This document shows, piece after piece, positions 48,361 through 60,635 of a stretch of DNA of 64,000 nt; the first letter of the stretch is position 1, and each line of letters starts with the position of its first letter. This DNA is from Cryptomeria japonica. Taxonomy: Eukaryota > Streptophyta > Pinopsida > Cupressales > Cupressaceae. Both the position numbers and the translations under genes were made by a program. The notes beneath the pieces were generated by a model. The model saw only the letters and a list, made by a program, of their open reading frames with translations. It was not told where the DNA came from and made no database searches. Location of the stretch: assembly GCF_030272615.1 (NCBI RefSeq), contig NC_081408.1:402843889-402907888 (forward strand), written 5' to 3'.

Positions 48361-50195
48361 ATATCTCCTATATTTTGTTATATACCCCATTTTTGTAGCC
48401 TATATGATTCTTGCTCCAATGAGACATTATATATGACAGTTGATATCATTTGTACTCTGAGACACTGAGATTATGATGATATATACGAGATCTTGATTTG
48501 ATTTCATCGTACTTGTGTTGATTGATTATGAGATGTATTTCTATATGCCTTATTCTATATGTATGCATATCTTTTCAGTATGGATATATGTAATGGAGAT
48601 GAATATGGATGTTTGTTTTTTTGTTTCTTTTCCATATGCAAATAAATGATGAAAATGAGTAACTAGTAATGCAAATGTTTATTTTTTTCATGCAATAATA
48701 TGAATGCAAATAAATATATAATGAAATATATGGATCTATAAGATGCTCATGTATGCAACTAACAACTCAATACACAAGTACTTGATCAGAGAAATGATAA
48801 TGAAAAATAGACCACTTAGCTAAGAAATAATGATTGCTTCAGACTCTCATTCAAAAGATAAAGAGATCATTGTTATCACACCGAAATCACTTTAAATGCA
48901 TAAAATTTAGAATGAATACAACCTATACATAGTCACTGGATTTGGTATGCTTAATTTTCATCACTGAGTGTTTTACAAACACAGGAAAAATAGAGTTCCT
49001 TTCTTTTCATATGCAATATTAATTATCTTGTTCGCAATGACCCTTTTTTTGTTCATATCCTTGGACAGATTACACATGCATCTGAATTGCACATTAAAGA
49101 AATTCCCTCGAAACAGACAAAGAAATGACTCCAACCTCCCTATAGCATACAATTAAGTGGAGTCAAGGTATGTGTGGTGATTTAACCTTGATGTGAAGGC
49201 ACTTATCACATACACCCAGCTGATTAGATGTTTCCAAATCATCAGAATCATTCCTACAAGCAGAAAACAAAGAAAAGTATTATGCCCCCAATCCTTGCTC
49301 CTCTTAGTCAAGATAGACTTCCTTAAGTTACTCAGAGGGAATAATAATAAAAAACCAATGTAAAAGACAACACACAAAGAAATTTTCAATCATATCTCAA
49401 ACAATTTAGTGATTATTTTCAGTAGTCTTGTTTTGCTTGTTTACTTAGTGGTAAAACTCTTCAGTAGTTAGAAGACAAGTGAATGACTCATAGTGGATGA
49501 CATGGTACTACTGACATAAAGATGACTTGGTTGATACTTCTTAGGACATGTAAATTGATCAGTCGATTACCCTAAGAATAGGACATTGATCGGTTTCAAG
49601 CCATGAGGGTTCTAAGAGAACCAGATGTCACAAAAGTGACTAAAAGATATGTACAAGTGAAAGCAAAAATGCAACACTTCAGTACAAGAGATAAGACTAG
49701 TTTGGACAAAATCCAGCAGACATATTGATTGATGTTGTTGTTTTGACTTGTTCAGTGATAAAAATGTCTGGTTTCAAAGAGTAAGTACCTCGTATAAGAC
49801 CGATCTGTCTGGTTTCGAGTGTACCCTTCCTTGTATAAGACATGTTGATGTTTGATAGAGTTTGATAGACTGATTAACAAGACATGCGATAAGTTTGGTT
49901 GCAAACTTTGAGAGTTTGTCTATGGTTGATTTGTTTTGAAGGATGGTCTATGCTTTCTTGCTTTGATTTTTCAGTTTTTTTTTTGTGAGTTTTTAATTTT
50001 TAGGATTTTGTTTAGGACATTTTATGATTTTTAGGATTTTTTCAGCTATGCCCCTAGTATGCAGACCTATATGACATGATGATCCGCAAAGTGCATGTGG
50101 AGACAATGAATTTTTGATATGACCTATGTTAATGCAATATGGATGATGAAGATGCATTTCCTATTTGAAACTAGGGTAAAGTCTTATGCAAAGAA
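48361..50195. other. Spacer of second Tat-related element, no pol
   Basis: Equivalent to 3370-4837 of the first element, with GATTATGATGATATATACGAG at its start. Despite a length of 1.8 kb there is no RT, RNase H or integrase signature. It ends with a T-rich stretch (49970-50045). Confidence 0.6.
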
Positions 50196-51762
50196 TCAGA
50201 TAAGGGGTATGGGAAGATGAAAAAGAGGTGTTGGATAATGGACCAAATATTGAAAGTTTTGTGCATGAGCGAATGGAAACATCTGCAAGATCACCATTGG
50301 TACACATCTTGAGGGATGGTGGATTGATGGAGGAAAAGTGGATCTCAGATTTTGAGATTTGGATGGAGGAACAACCAGGGTTTTTGGGACATACAGATCC
50401 AAAATAGATGAAAGAGGTGATGGAGAAATATATTTGGAAGGTTTGGATGGAGGAACAACAATCTTGGTTGTTGATTTGGATTTTTCTTTAGACTGTTGTG
50501 CATGCTTTTGCAGTTTCTTGGAATGCATTCCTTCTACAAGTGCCTTCGGAACCCATATAGATTTTGATTTTTCTTTCTTTTGCTCAGTGAGCCTTTGTGT
50601 CCTTCTAGATGGATGGAAGGTAGATGAAGGTATATGCCTTTGTTGATCCTACACAAGGGATGGAGGAATATAGGGTCCTAAAATGGATGTAAGAGATGAA
50701 GGGGAAGGCGTGTACTTGGATTTTGGTTTAGTAAGGGTACCAACATTTTGAGGAATGCCACTGATACCATGACTCTTAATAGTTTCTTTATCATGGATGG
50801 ATTCTTGCTTGTGAAGGTCTACCCCTTTGCGTTTATAAATATTTTGACTTGTAGGATCATGAGAGGGATGTAGGCATAATGGATCCTTGAGGTGAACACA
50901 AAGGATTGTGAAAAGGAGATAAAGGTATAATTTTATCTTGATGTGGAAGAGGACCATTGGATAGAGTAGGAAGGGTGTTTGACTCTTCATTTTGAATAGG
51001 ATCGTTTGAAAAGGTGGAAGAGGCATCACAATCTTGCTAAGTAAGGATGAATTTCTCTTGAGATGGAAGGGGACCATCTTGGAATAAATGGAAAGGTATA
51101 ATGGGATCCTCATGGGATTCTAGGGAGGTAGGATCTTTTTCAACCATTGGATGGGATGGCCCTTGAGATAGCTCTTGAGGGTCAACATGAGAAGTTTCCT
51201 CATTAGGTTCATTATTTGAGGGATATGATATGGATTGATATTGAGAAGACTTAGGATATGGAGGTATCATGGAAGAGATAGAGGCTACATGTGGGCCATT
51301 CCTAGACACAGGTTCATAATTTTGATCATGCTTGGTAATGACATCTGGTTTCTCCTTAGGTGAATTTTTATGGTCTTCAATTTCAATAACACCATCATTA
51401 AGGAGGTCTTGAATTTTATCTTTTAATTCCATAAACATTAAAGTATTATGTTTCTTATGCCGATGATATGCAGAGTAATTACTCAAAATTTCACATCCCC
51501 ATGTGGTCTTTTTAGGCAATATGATAAGATTGTGCTTAAGAAGCTCTTCCAAAGCCGACTCAATAGATTTCCCTAAAGGTGTAAACTGTCTATCCAGGGG
51601 ATAGATGTATTTTTGTCTTGGTGAAGATGTCTCATGATCTTGTATGAGATTTGGCTTTTGATTTTCAATTACTATCTGTTCCACTTTATGTAATTGTTTT
51701 AGCATTTCTTGAAGTCTAGTGTTCTTAATATCATGAATTTTTTTTATCTCAAGAGGGGTCAT
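50196..51762 (-). pseudogene. Gag remnant with Pro/Ser-rich tail
   Basis: The 241-codon open part (51762-51037) has DRQFTPLGKSIESALEELLK and LKDKIQDLLNDGVIEIED, matching the C-terminal Gag of the first element. The knuckle keeps its histidines (YHRHKKHNT) but both cysteines are lost. The downstream part (51113-50196, other frames) is Pro/Ser-rich with repeated SPSPLSSILDLY and TPSPSSLTSILGPY. No protease follows, so this is a gag-only element. Gag N-terminal core is not visible. Confidence 0.75.
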
Positions 51763-52261
51763 TGAATCTTTTCATTGAGCTTGAATGTCATATATTTCTC
51801 TCTTGAGATATTGAATTTGTTGGGCCAAGGTAGCCATGGGATTATTACTCTTGTGATATTTTTTAGAAGAGCTTCTGGTTTGAATAGGCATTTTTACAAC
51901 CGACGGGACCGAGAGCTAGATGTGATGCAGAAGTCAAGATCAAATTGAAGCTAGTTGTTCATTTGACGTAGTGATTTTGGAGAAGTGACTGAGACTCAGT
52001 CTGGTTTTAGGAATGACCTATCCTGTATAAGACATGATCTAAGTAACTTTGCTTGATTTAGTTTGGTAAGTAGTTGATTGAACTAGCTGAAAGATGATTG
52101 ACAAAATCGTGCAACACAACGACAGGGGTACACTTTCAAGATTGTTTATGTGTAGGATTATGATGACCAGTTTTGTGCTCATTGTAGACTGATTAGGCAA
52201 GTTTGACTGTTATGGAAAAATGTGAAGATAGACAAGTTTCTGGACTGACAAAATCAGGAAT

Positions 52262-52577
52262 TCGTACGACAGAGTTTTATGACCCAGACGACAATTTAAC
52301 AGTTCCTAGACAATAGAGACAGTTTCTCATACGAGTTGCTACCTAAACTCACACGATAGTTTAATGACCTCCAGATGAAAATCTGATGAGTATGATGATT
52401 ATTCATATGATAATATGCTAAAGGCCAAACGACAATTTTCTAGTAATAGAACGACAATTTTGTATACTCGGACGACAATTATTACAGGGCCAGACGATAA
52501 ACTGACAGGACCAATGAAGACTCGTACGACAATATGTATGTAGCTAGATGATAATTTAGTAGAATCATACGACAATG
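52262..52577. repeat. Dispersed TACGACAAT word cluster, gag-proximal
   Basis: Around 11 copies of T(C/A)(G/A)TACGACAAT or close variants in 316 bp, all in one orientation, spaced 15-50 bp apart. ACGACAAT is exact six times. Confidence 0.8.
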
Positions 52578-53310
52578 GACTAGATAGAGATGATATTGTG
52601 ACATGGGCAGAGTTTTGACGACTGACAGAGACCAAATTTTGAGTAGGACTGAGTTTTGATGATTGACAGAGACTAGTTTTTGACTAGGATTGAGTTTTGA
52701 TCATTGAGTTGATTATTGTTTTCTCTAGCTTCAATATTTTAGTTTCAGTTTTAGGGATGAAAACACAGTAAACACACAAGATGTATAGTGACTTCAAGCA
52801 CAACACACTAACCCTACGAAAGTTGTCTTAGAGAAGAAAACCTTTGCTTGCAGACTCAGGTACACACCCAATAGCTAATCAGAATACGACCACTGAGTCT
52901 CACGCAATGGATTTTCATCGCCATATTAACCGACTCCAAATGCTAATGGGGGCATGAAATGGCAAGTATCTTGGGAGAGTTACTATCTCTCTTGCACAAA
53001 GATTATCCCCTTTTCAAAGGTGAATCAAATAACCTCTATCTTATAGTTCTTAGTCAAGATTTCCATTCAAAATTATTCCTTGAAGTCACGCACACATGAT
53101 TGAGGCCTATAGCCCGACAAGGTACCAAAACAAGTTGTAGTCACGTAAATGTGATTGAGAGCCTGAGGACCTACAAAATGCCCAATATGAGAGATCTCAA
53201 AGAGAAAACTCAAATAATCCCATCCTCTGAGACTTTAATCATAAGAGGCCTATTTATTATAGTGAGTTACAATGCTCAGGTCTAGCTGTACTCACTTGGG
53301 TCATTCTCAC

Positions 53311-54376
53311 TATAGGTCCCAGAGACAACTGAGAGGGGGGGGGGGGGGGGGTGAATCAGTTGTCTAATAAATTCAAACCAAAAACTTATTAACCAATCTA
53401 ATGCTTAATACCGGTAAATCAGTTAAGTATGCCGGTAGACAATGTTAACAGAAAATTGCTGTACCGGTAAGAATTAATGCATGAAACATAAGCACAAAGT
53501 CATCCACACCACATGACACCAATATTTGTACGTGGAAACCCTGTAAGGGGAAAAACCACGATGGGAAACCTTACCCACAATCAGATGATACTACTACAAA
53601 TAATATGTGTACAAAGAGGGGTCTGCACATGCAGAAAGGCCAATAGCCTAGAGCTCACTGCTCAATCACAAATGGGAGTCACACTGACTACAGTTGGATG
53701 GTTAAATCCAATGAGAATGTACTGCACAAAATAGTATCTTCATATGTTGGATTCAGTACTGGTGTAATGCTGATATGCTTCTACAAAAACCTAACTTCAC
53801 CTTCGAATGATGTCTTCATGTATACCTCTTCTTGATCTCGCATATACCTTCACACAATTCTTTTTCGCATTCCACACTTGATCTTACAAATAAGATCTTA
53901 CGTTTATACCATACCCTAAGACCAATTTTAGTAGGTCGGCTCTACAAGATATTACAATAAAAACATTTTACAAACAATACAATATCCGACGCAATAACTG
54001 ATTGAACATGTCGGCTTAATGCATTTACACCAATAATAAATCATCTCCATAGCGTGCCATGCTGATCTGGAAAAGATAAGCCTGCCGGTGTAACCCTAGA
54101 CAACCTGGACCTATTTGTCGGTAAGAGCAAATATGCAAATGAGAATATACCAATGATTATTAATTCAAAGTAAAGTGTCCACATGATGTCTTCGACATTA
54201 CCAAGTGTCTTCCATGTCAATGCAGGTACCAGTGAACATTATATCCTGTTGGTTAACCATATACCGGTAACTGTTTGCACAGTTTACTGTTTGCCGATGA
54301 ATGTTGCTAGATCTCCAAAGTAGGTGTATTTAGCAGGTGTTGACATCAATGACAAAACCATACCAAAATACCAACA
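53311..54376 (-). repeat. 3' LTR of nested copia element
   Basis: The left edge reads TATAGG where the other copy reads TGTAGG (terminal G-to-A), and a 17-18 base G-run follows. The PPT (AAAGGGGGAGAT on the minus strand) lies at 54377-54388. Confidence 0.92.
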
Positions 54377-54745
54377 ATCTCCCCCTTTGGCATTGATGGC
54401 AACACAAGATGGAAAAACCATCAAAGTGCAAAAAATAGAAATGCCAAGTACAAAAATCAACAATCTCCATTTCTCCCCCTGGGAGTAATATGTGTTTATA
54501 CCAATCTCTCATACCAATCTCTCCTCAAAAAGATAATGCATTTTTATACATCTCCTCCTAATGTTTTTCCATATATCTCTCCCCCTTTGACATCAAATGC
54601 CAAAGTCACAAGAAGTCAAGTTCATACAAAATACCAACCAGTTCAATATATCAACTACTCCCCCTGAGAAGTAGCTTCCTCATCAAATACCGGAATAAAA
54701 GATTTGTCCATTTAATTCTCCCGGTTGATGACAATCACCAACTAT

Positions 54746-55492
54746 CTAAGTCTCTACCGGTGGAGGTAAGACTCTGAGCTGATCTCTGAGATACTCAAAA
54801 GTTTCCTTAGGCAAAGGTTTTGTGAAAATATCTGCAAGCTGTTCTTTAGTATTCACATAAACGAGTTTTATCTCCTTTTCTTCAACTTTTTCCCTTAGAA
54901 AATTCAGTTTGATAGAAACATGTTTTGTTTTAAAATGTAATACTGGATTCTTAGATATATCAATTGCTGCAGTGTTATCACAATATATAGTAATAGGTTC
55001 CTTGCATTTTACCTTTATGTCTTTCAACATTTGCTTAAGCCAAAGTACCTGTGTACAGTTTGTTGCTGCTGCAACATATTCTGATTCTGCTGTTGATAAA
55101 GATGTACAACTTTGTTTCTTACTTAACCAAGAAACTAATCTCTTTCCAAGAAAGAATGCTCCTCTAGTGGTGCTTTTTCTATCATCCACATCTCCTGCCC
55201 AATTTGCATCTGTGTATGCATATAGATCAAAATTTTCATCTTTAGGATACTATAATCCAAGATTTGCTGTGCCTTGTAAGTATCGGAAAATCCTTTTTAC
55301 TGCTGATTCATGATTTTTCCTAGGATTACTCTGAAATCTAGAAACTATACATACTGCATTCATAATATTAGGTTTGGTTTGTGTCAAATATAGTAAACCT
55401 CCTATCATAGATTTGTATCTAGTTGGATTAATAGGTGTAGATTCATCCCTTTGAGATAATTTATCATTTGTAGTCATAGGTGTGCTTACCAA
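54746..55492 (-). pseudogene. Copia RT end and RNase H
   Basis: After the 877-codon ORF the frame changes near 55490. This part has PTRYKSMIGGLLYLTQTKPN, GRKSTTRGAFF-like DDRKSTTRGAFFLG, SLSTAESEYVAAA and YCDNTAAIDISKNP, and the C-terminal ADIFTKPLPKETFEYLR. A stop near 55248 separates two pieces in the same frame. Confidence 0.88.
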
Positions 55493-58177
55493 TCCATCCC
55501 AAATTTCTTAAGTAGTTCTTTCAAGTACTTAGATTGACTCAAAAATATGCCTTTATCAGTCTGTAAAATCTGCAATCCTAAAAAGAATTTTATTTCTCCG
55601 ATCATAGACATTTCAAATTCATGCTGCATTTCAAGAGAAAATTCTTTGCATAATCCATCTTCTCCTCCAAAGATTATATCATCAACAAATACTTCCATAA
55701 TCAAGATGTCATCATTAGTTACTTTGTAATATAAATTGCCATCTGCATTTCCTTTAGTAAAACCAATCTTTAAAAGATACTTATCCAATCTTGCATACCA
55801 AGCTCTTGGAGCTTGTTTTAATCCATACAGAGCTTTTCTTAATCTGCAAACCATATCATTGTCATCTGTCAAGGATAATCCATCAGGTTGTTCAATATAG
55901 ACTTCCTCTTCAAGATCTCCATTCAAGAATGCACATTTAATATCCATTTGATAAACTTTGTAATCCTTGTGAGCTGCAAAGGCCAAGAATAATCTAATTG
56001 CCTCAATTCTGGCTACTGGTGCAAAGGTTTCATTGTAATCAACTCCTTCTTTCTGAGAATATCCCTTACACACTAGTCTTTCTTTATTTCTGACAACCTT
56101 ACCATCTTCATTGAGTTTGTTTCTAAATACCCATTTGGTTCCAATTACATTTTTATTTTTAGGCCAGGGAACTAATGTCCAAGTATTATTTTTCTCAATT
56201 TGTCCTAATTCTTCTTCCATAGCTTTAATCCAAAATTTATCTTCACATGCCTCATTGATAGATAATGGTTCAATTTGAGAAATAAGACATACCTCTTCAT
56301 TAGCCAGTCTTCCTCTTGTCATGACTCCTTTAAATTTGCTTCCAATTATCTGATCTTCAGAATGATTCAGTCTTACATACCGGGGTGTCTTAGTCTGTTG
56401 TTGTTCTTCAATTACTATGGAATCCTCTGATGGTACCAGAGTAATTGGATCATTATTCTGTACCGGTGGATTTACTGTTGGTTCATTTGTCATAATTTCT
56501 GTTATCGGTTTAGAGTCTATATACCTTGAAGTTCCTCTAAATTGTTCATCAATCTTTACATTTGTACTTTCAACAATTTTCTGTAATCTTTTATTTAAAC
56601 ATCTATAAGCTTTACTCTTAGATGAATAACCAAGAAATATTCCTTCATCACTTCTAGGATCAAACTTGCCAATATACTCATCTCTTCTAATATAACATTT
56701 ACTTCCAAAAATTCTGAAATACTTAAGAGTAGGAGTATTACCAAACCATAGTTCATGAGGGGTCTTACCGGTTTCACCTTTGATGTGAACTTTGTTGAAT
56801 GTATAGATAGCAGTGCTTACTACCTCTCTCCAGTACACATGTGGTAGATTTGCTTCTGATAACATACTTCTTGCAGCATCCAAAATAGTTCTATTTTTCC
56901 TTTCAACAACTCCATTCTGTTGTGGTGTCCGAGGTGCTGATAACTGTCTTTTGATTCCATTTACTTCATAGAATGTATTAAAATCTCTAGATGTGAATTC
57001 TTCTCCTTGATCTGATCTTAAACATTTAATTTTCTTACCGGTTTCATTTTCAACCATTGCTTTGAATAGCTTGAACTTCCCAAGTGCTTCTGATTTTTCT
57101 CTGAGAAAAGTAACCCAACACATTCTAGAATAATCATAAATAATTAGCATGAAATATCTATCACCTTGTAAGCTTTTAGTTCTAGCTGGACCACATAAAT
57201 CAGTGTGAATTAAATCAAGAGCATTATTGGATTTTTCTGGAATGCTTTTAAAACTAGCTCTAACCTGTTTTCCAAATTGACATTCCTTGCAAATTGTATT
57301 ATGAGGTTTCACAATTTTAGGTAGATCTCTAACTGCCTTAGAAGTACTGATTTTTACCATGCAATCAAAATTTACATGACATAGTCTTTTATGCCATAGC
57401 CAACTTTCATCTATATGTGCAATTAAGCATGCCTTTTCACTGTTATTCAAATGAAAGATATTACCTCTAGTCTGATTACCAGTTGCAATTTCCAAACCAG
57501 TTCTATTCATGATTTTGCATTTTCCATTTTTAAATTGTAACTGAAAACCTTTCTCAACTAATTGACCAACACTTAAAAGATTATGTTTTAATCCTTCAAC
57601 ATAGTAGACATTGTCAGTGTTATGTTTACCATCAAGAGATATTGAACCCTTGCCTTTGATTGAATAGGCTTTGTCATCTCCAAATCTTACTAAATCTCCA
57701 TTGTATTCTTGAAAGTTCAAGAATTTACCTTTGTCTCCAGTCATGTGATGTGAGCATCCTGAGTCAATAATCCATTCATCCTTTGATTCAACTTTAGCTG
57801 CTAGGGCTTGTTCTACTGGTTGAGCAATAGGTACCAATTGATCTTCTATTATAGCAACAAAGACCCATCCGTTGTCTGCTGGATCCTCATCAGAATCATC
57901 AGTTACACCTTCGGCAGCAATGTAACAAGATTTATCTTTGTTTTTCTTAAATCTGTATCTTTGATATTCAGGATTAGGTTTGTATGTCCTTCTAGCTTCT
58001 TCTCTTAGTCTAGCATGTCTATCAGGGCATCTTGAAGCCATATGACCAATCTTATTGTAGTTGAAACATTTAAAGAGTGCTTTACCTTCATACTTACTTC
58101 CAATTGGACCTTTTGGCATTTTTCTTGCAAATAGTGCTTCAAGTTCTTCAAGCTCTTCATTCTCCTTCCTGGTTTCT
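55486..58177 (-). pseudogene. Copia protease-integrase-RT polyprotein
   Basis: An 877-codon open frame (58119-55486) starts just before a zinc knuckle [15 protein letters not shown]; the second Cys is Tyr, one transition away. Protease: [13 protein letters not shown]. Integrase: H-H-C-C ([17 protein letters not shown]) and D-D-E in [15 protein letters not shown] and [61 protein letters not shown] and FVDD. The order protease-integrase-RT is diagnostic for Ty1/copia. The reading frame is unusually intact, but Gag upstream and RNase H downstream lie in other frames. Confidence 0.93.
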
Positions 58178-58883
58178 TCAAGTTCTCTTGCATAAAAGGC
58201 TCTCAGTCTGATTTGTCGAAGGATGGAGTAGATGATGTTGATAGGCCAAATCAGTTTTTATAGTAGCAACAGGACCAAATTCCTCAATTTCAAAAGCTGA
58301 AAGTTTTCCAATCAATGTATCCCTAGTTACTGATGTATTAGGCATTGTTCTCAACTCATTTATAGCAGTAACCTTCATTTTATATGCTGGTGGCAAACCT
58401 CTTAAGATTTTTGAAACAATTTCATCTTCACTCAAGGTTCCTCCACAACATTTGATACCCAAAACAATTTCATTTACTCTTTCCATAAAAGCAGAAATCC
58501 TTTCATCTTCTTCCATTTTTCAGATGTTCATACCTGACTCGGAAGCTTTCAAGTTTTGCAATTTTGACTGTGGAATCCCCTTCATTCAATGTTTCCAAAT
58601 GATCCCAAATAGATTTTGCAGTGGATCTATCTGATAATACCATGATTTGTTGATCTGATAATGCGCTCAAAAGTGCTTCTCTTGCTTTGCAATCATTTTC
58701 TTCATCTTTAGCTAAAGTAATGGGAGCAGTCTGACCAGCTACAACAACAGTATAACCATTCTTAGTAACTTCCCAGATGTCTTTACCAATGCAATTCAGA
58801 TGTGTCTCCATTCTGATTTTCCATATCCCATAGTTGGTTCCATCAAGTTTAGGACTATCCTTTCTGAAATAATTAGTAGACAT
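58178..58883 (-). pseudogene. Copia Gag (UBN2-like)
   Basis: ATG at 58883: MSTNYFRKDSPKLDGTNYGI, then WKIRMETHLNCIG, the copia Gag N-terminal pattern. After a frame change near 58510 come ISAFMERVNEIVLGIKCCG and ILRGLPPAYK. At least two frameshifts before the pol frame. Confidence 0.88.
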
Positions 58884-58926
58884 TGGATCTCCTCAAGTTG
58901 TTAAACTTCTGCAAAAGGAGGACTAA

Positions 58927-58938
58927 GCTCTGATACCA
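58927..58938 (-). promoter_or_regulatory. Copia primer-binding site, initiator tRNA-Met
   Basis: TGGTATCAGAGC on the minus strand, two bases from the 5' LTR. Confidence 0.95.
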
Positions 58939-58940
58939 AT

Positions 58941-59982
58941 TGTAGGTCCCGGAGACAACTGAGGGTGGGGGGGTGAATCAGTTGTCTAATAAATTCAAAC
59001 CAAAAACTTATTAACCAATTTAATGCTTAATACCGGTAAATCAGTTAAGTATGCCGGTAGACAATGTTAATAGAAAATTGCTGTACCGGTAAGAATTAAT
59101 GCATGAAACATAAGCACAAAGTCATCCACAACACATGACACCAATATTTGTACGTGGAAACCCTGTAAGGGGAAAAAACACGGTGGGAAACCTTACCCAC
59201 AATCAGATGATACTAGTGCAGATAGTATGTGTACAAAGAGGGGTCTGCACATGCAGAAAGGCCAACAGCCTAGAGCTCACTGCTCAATCACAAATGGGAG
59301 TCACACTGACTACAGTTGGATGGTTAAATCCAATGAGAATGTACTGCACAAAATAGCATCTTCATATGCTGGATTCAGTACCGGTGTAATGCTGATATGC
59401 TTCTACAAAAACCTAACTTCACCTTCGAATGATGTCTTCGTGTATACCTCTCCTTGATCTCGCATATACCTTCACACAATTCTTTTTTGCATTCCACACT
59501 TGATATTACAAATAAGATCTTACGTTTATACCATACCCTAAGACCAATTTTAGTAGGTCAGCTCTACAAGATATTACAATAAAAACATTTTACAAACAAT
59601 ACAATATCCGATGCAATAACCGATTGAACATGTCGGCTTAATGCATTTACAACAATAATAAATCATCTCCATAGCGTGCCATGCTAATCTGGAAAAGATA
59701 AGCCTGCCGGTGTAACCCTAGACAACCTGGACCTATTTGCTGGTAAGAGCAAATATGCAAATGAGAATATACCAATGATTATTACTTCAAAGTAAAGTGT
59801 CCACATGATGTCTTCGACATTACCGAGTGTCTTCCATGTCAATGCAGGTACCGGTGAACATTATATCTTGTCGGTTAACCATATACCGGTAACTATTTGC
59901 CGATGAATGTTGCTGGATCTCCAAAGTAGGTGTATTTAGCAGGTGTTGACATCAATGACAAAACCATACCAAAATACCAACA
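58941..59982 (-). repeat. 5' LTR of nested copia element
   Basis: TGTAGGTCCC to ACCAACA on the plus strand. Pair of 53311-54376. Confidence 0.93.
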
Positions 59983-60427
59983 CTCACAGGGTGATTACTT
60001 TTTCCCACTATGACAGGCCCGCTAAAGGTACACAAATCTCAAATTTAGAAAAAGCTTCGAGGGTCGAGATTTCTGATTGTCTATGTAGACAAGAGCATAC
60101 TCTCCTACCTCTTAGATTTTTCTAAAAACACAAAAGACAGATGTGTTCATTAACCAGATAAAAATTTAAGTGCCTAAAAAATGAATTTAGATAATACACG
60201 ATGTTCACTTGAATTTTCTCAAGCAACCTGCAAAAATAATGAATCAGTAGTCATATTGTTTTTGTGCGACAAGCATATTCTTTGACAAGCGTTCTGCAAA
60301 AAACCTGATTAGGCTGTCAAAATTTCTCAGAGAAATAGGCAACAAGCCAGGGTTAGCATTAGTATCATCAATATTCAATAAAGAACCTTAAGAATGCAGT
60401 ATTTTTTTAACACAAAAATAGAGAATA

Positions 60428-60526
60428 CCATACGAGTATTCTCACCAGGCCGTACGATAATTCATGACACACAGTACGATACCTGGAATTTGTCGTTCGA
60501 GCCTTTGTGAAAACTTGTACGAGTTT
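60428..60526. repeat. TACGA-type word cluster, PBS-proximal
   Basis: About five words (CATACGAGT, CGTACGATAAT, AGTACGATA, CGTTCGAG, TGTACGAGT) in 100 bp. The nested copia element and the leader spacer separate it from the cluster at 52262-52577. Confidence 0.65.
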
Positions 60527-60611
60527 TTGCAGAAACTGTATGGAAAAAATCCAAAAAATAAATTTGAAAAATAAAAGAAAGTTAATCTACAAGGCCGAAA
60601 GATGTAGTCTT

Positions 60612-60631
60612 GAGCCCCAAGGTGGGCACCA
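60612..60631 (-). promoter_or_regulatory. Primer-binding site, tRNA-Lys
   Basis: TGGTGCCCACC then TTGGGGCTC on the minus strand, four bases from the LTR. Two mismatches to the plant tRNA-Lys 3' end; same spacing as in the first element. Confidence 0.8.
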
Positions 60632-60635
60632 AAAA

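Larger units (their letters stand above)
53311..59982 (-). mobile_element. Ty1/copia retrotransposon nested in leader
   Basis: TSD CTCAC (53306-53310, 59983-59987). LTRs 53311-54376 and 58941-59982 differ by roughly 3-4% by eye. Copia order on the minus strand is Gag, protease, integrase, RT, RNase H. Several frameshifts. It splits the leader of the second Tat-related element. Confidence 0.95.

Noticed and set aside
53331-53350. G-run in the copia LTR as a G-quadruplex regulatory site
   Set aside because: The other LTR has a shorter, interrupted run; it is more likely slippage or an assembly artefact.
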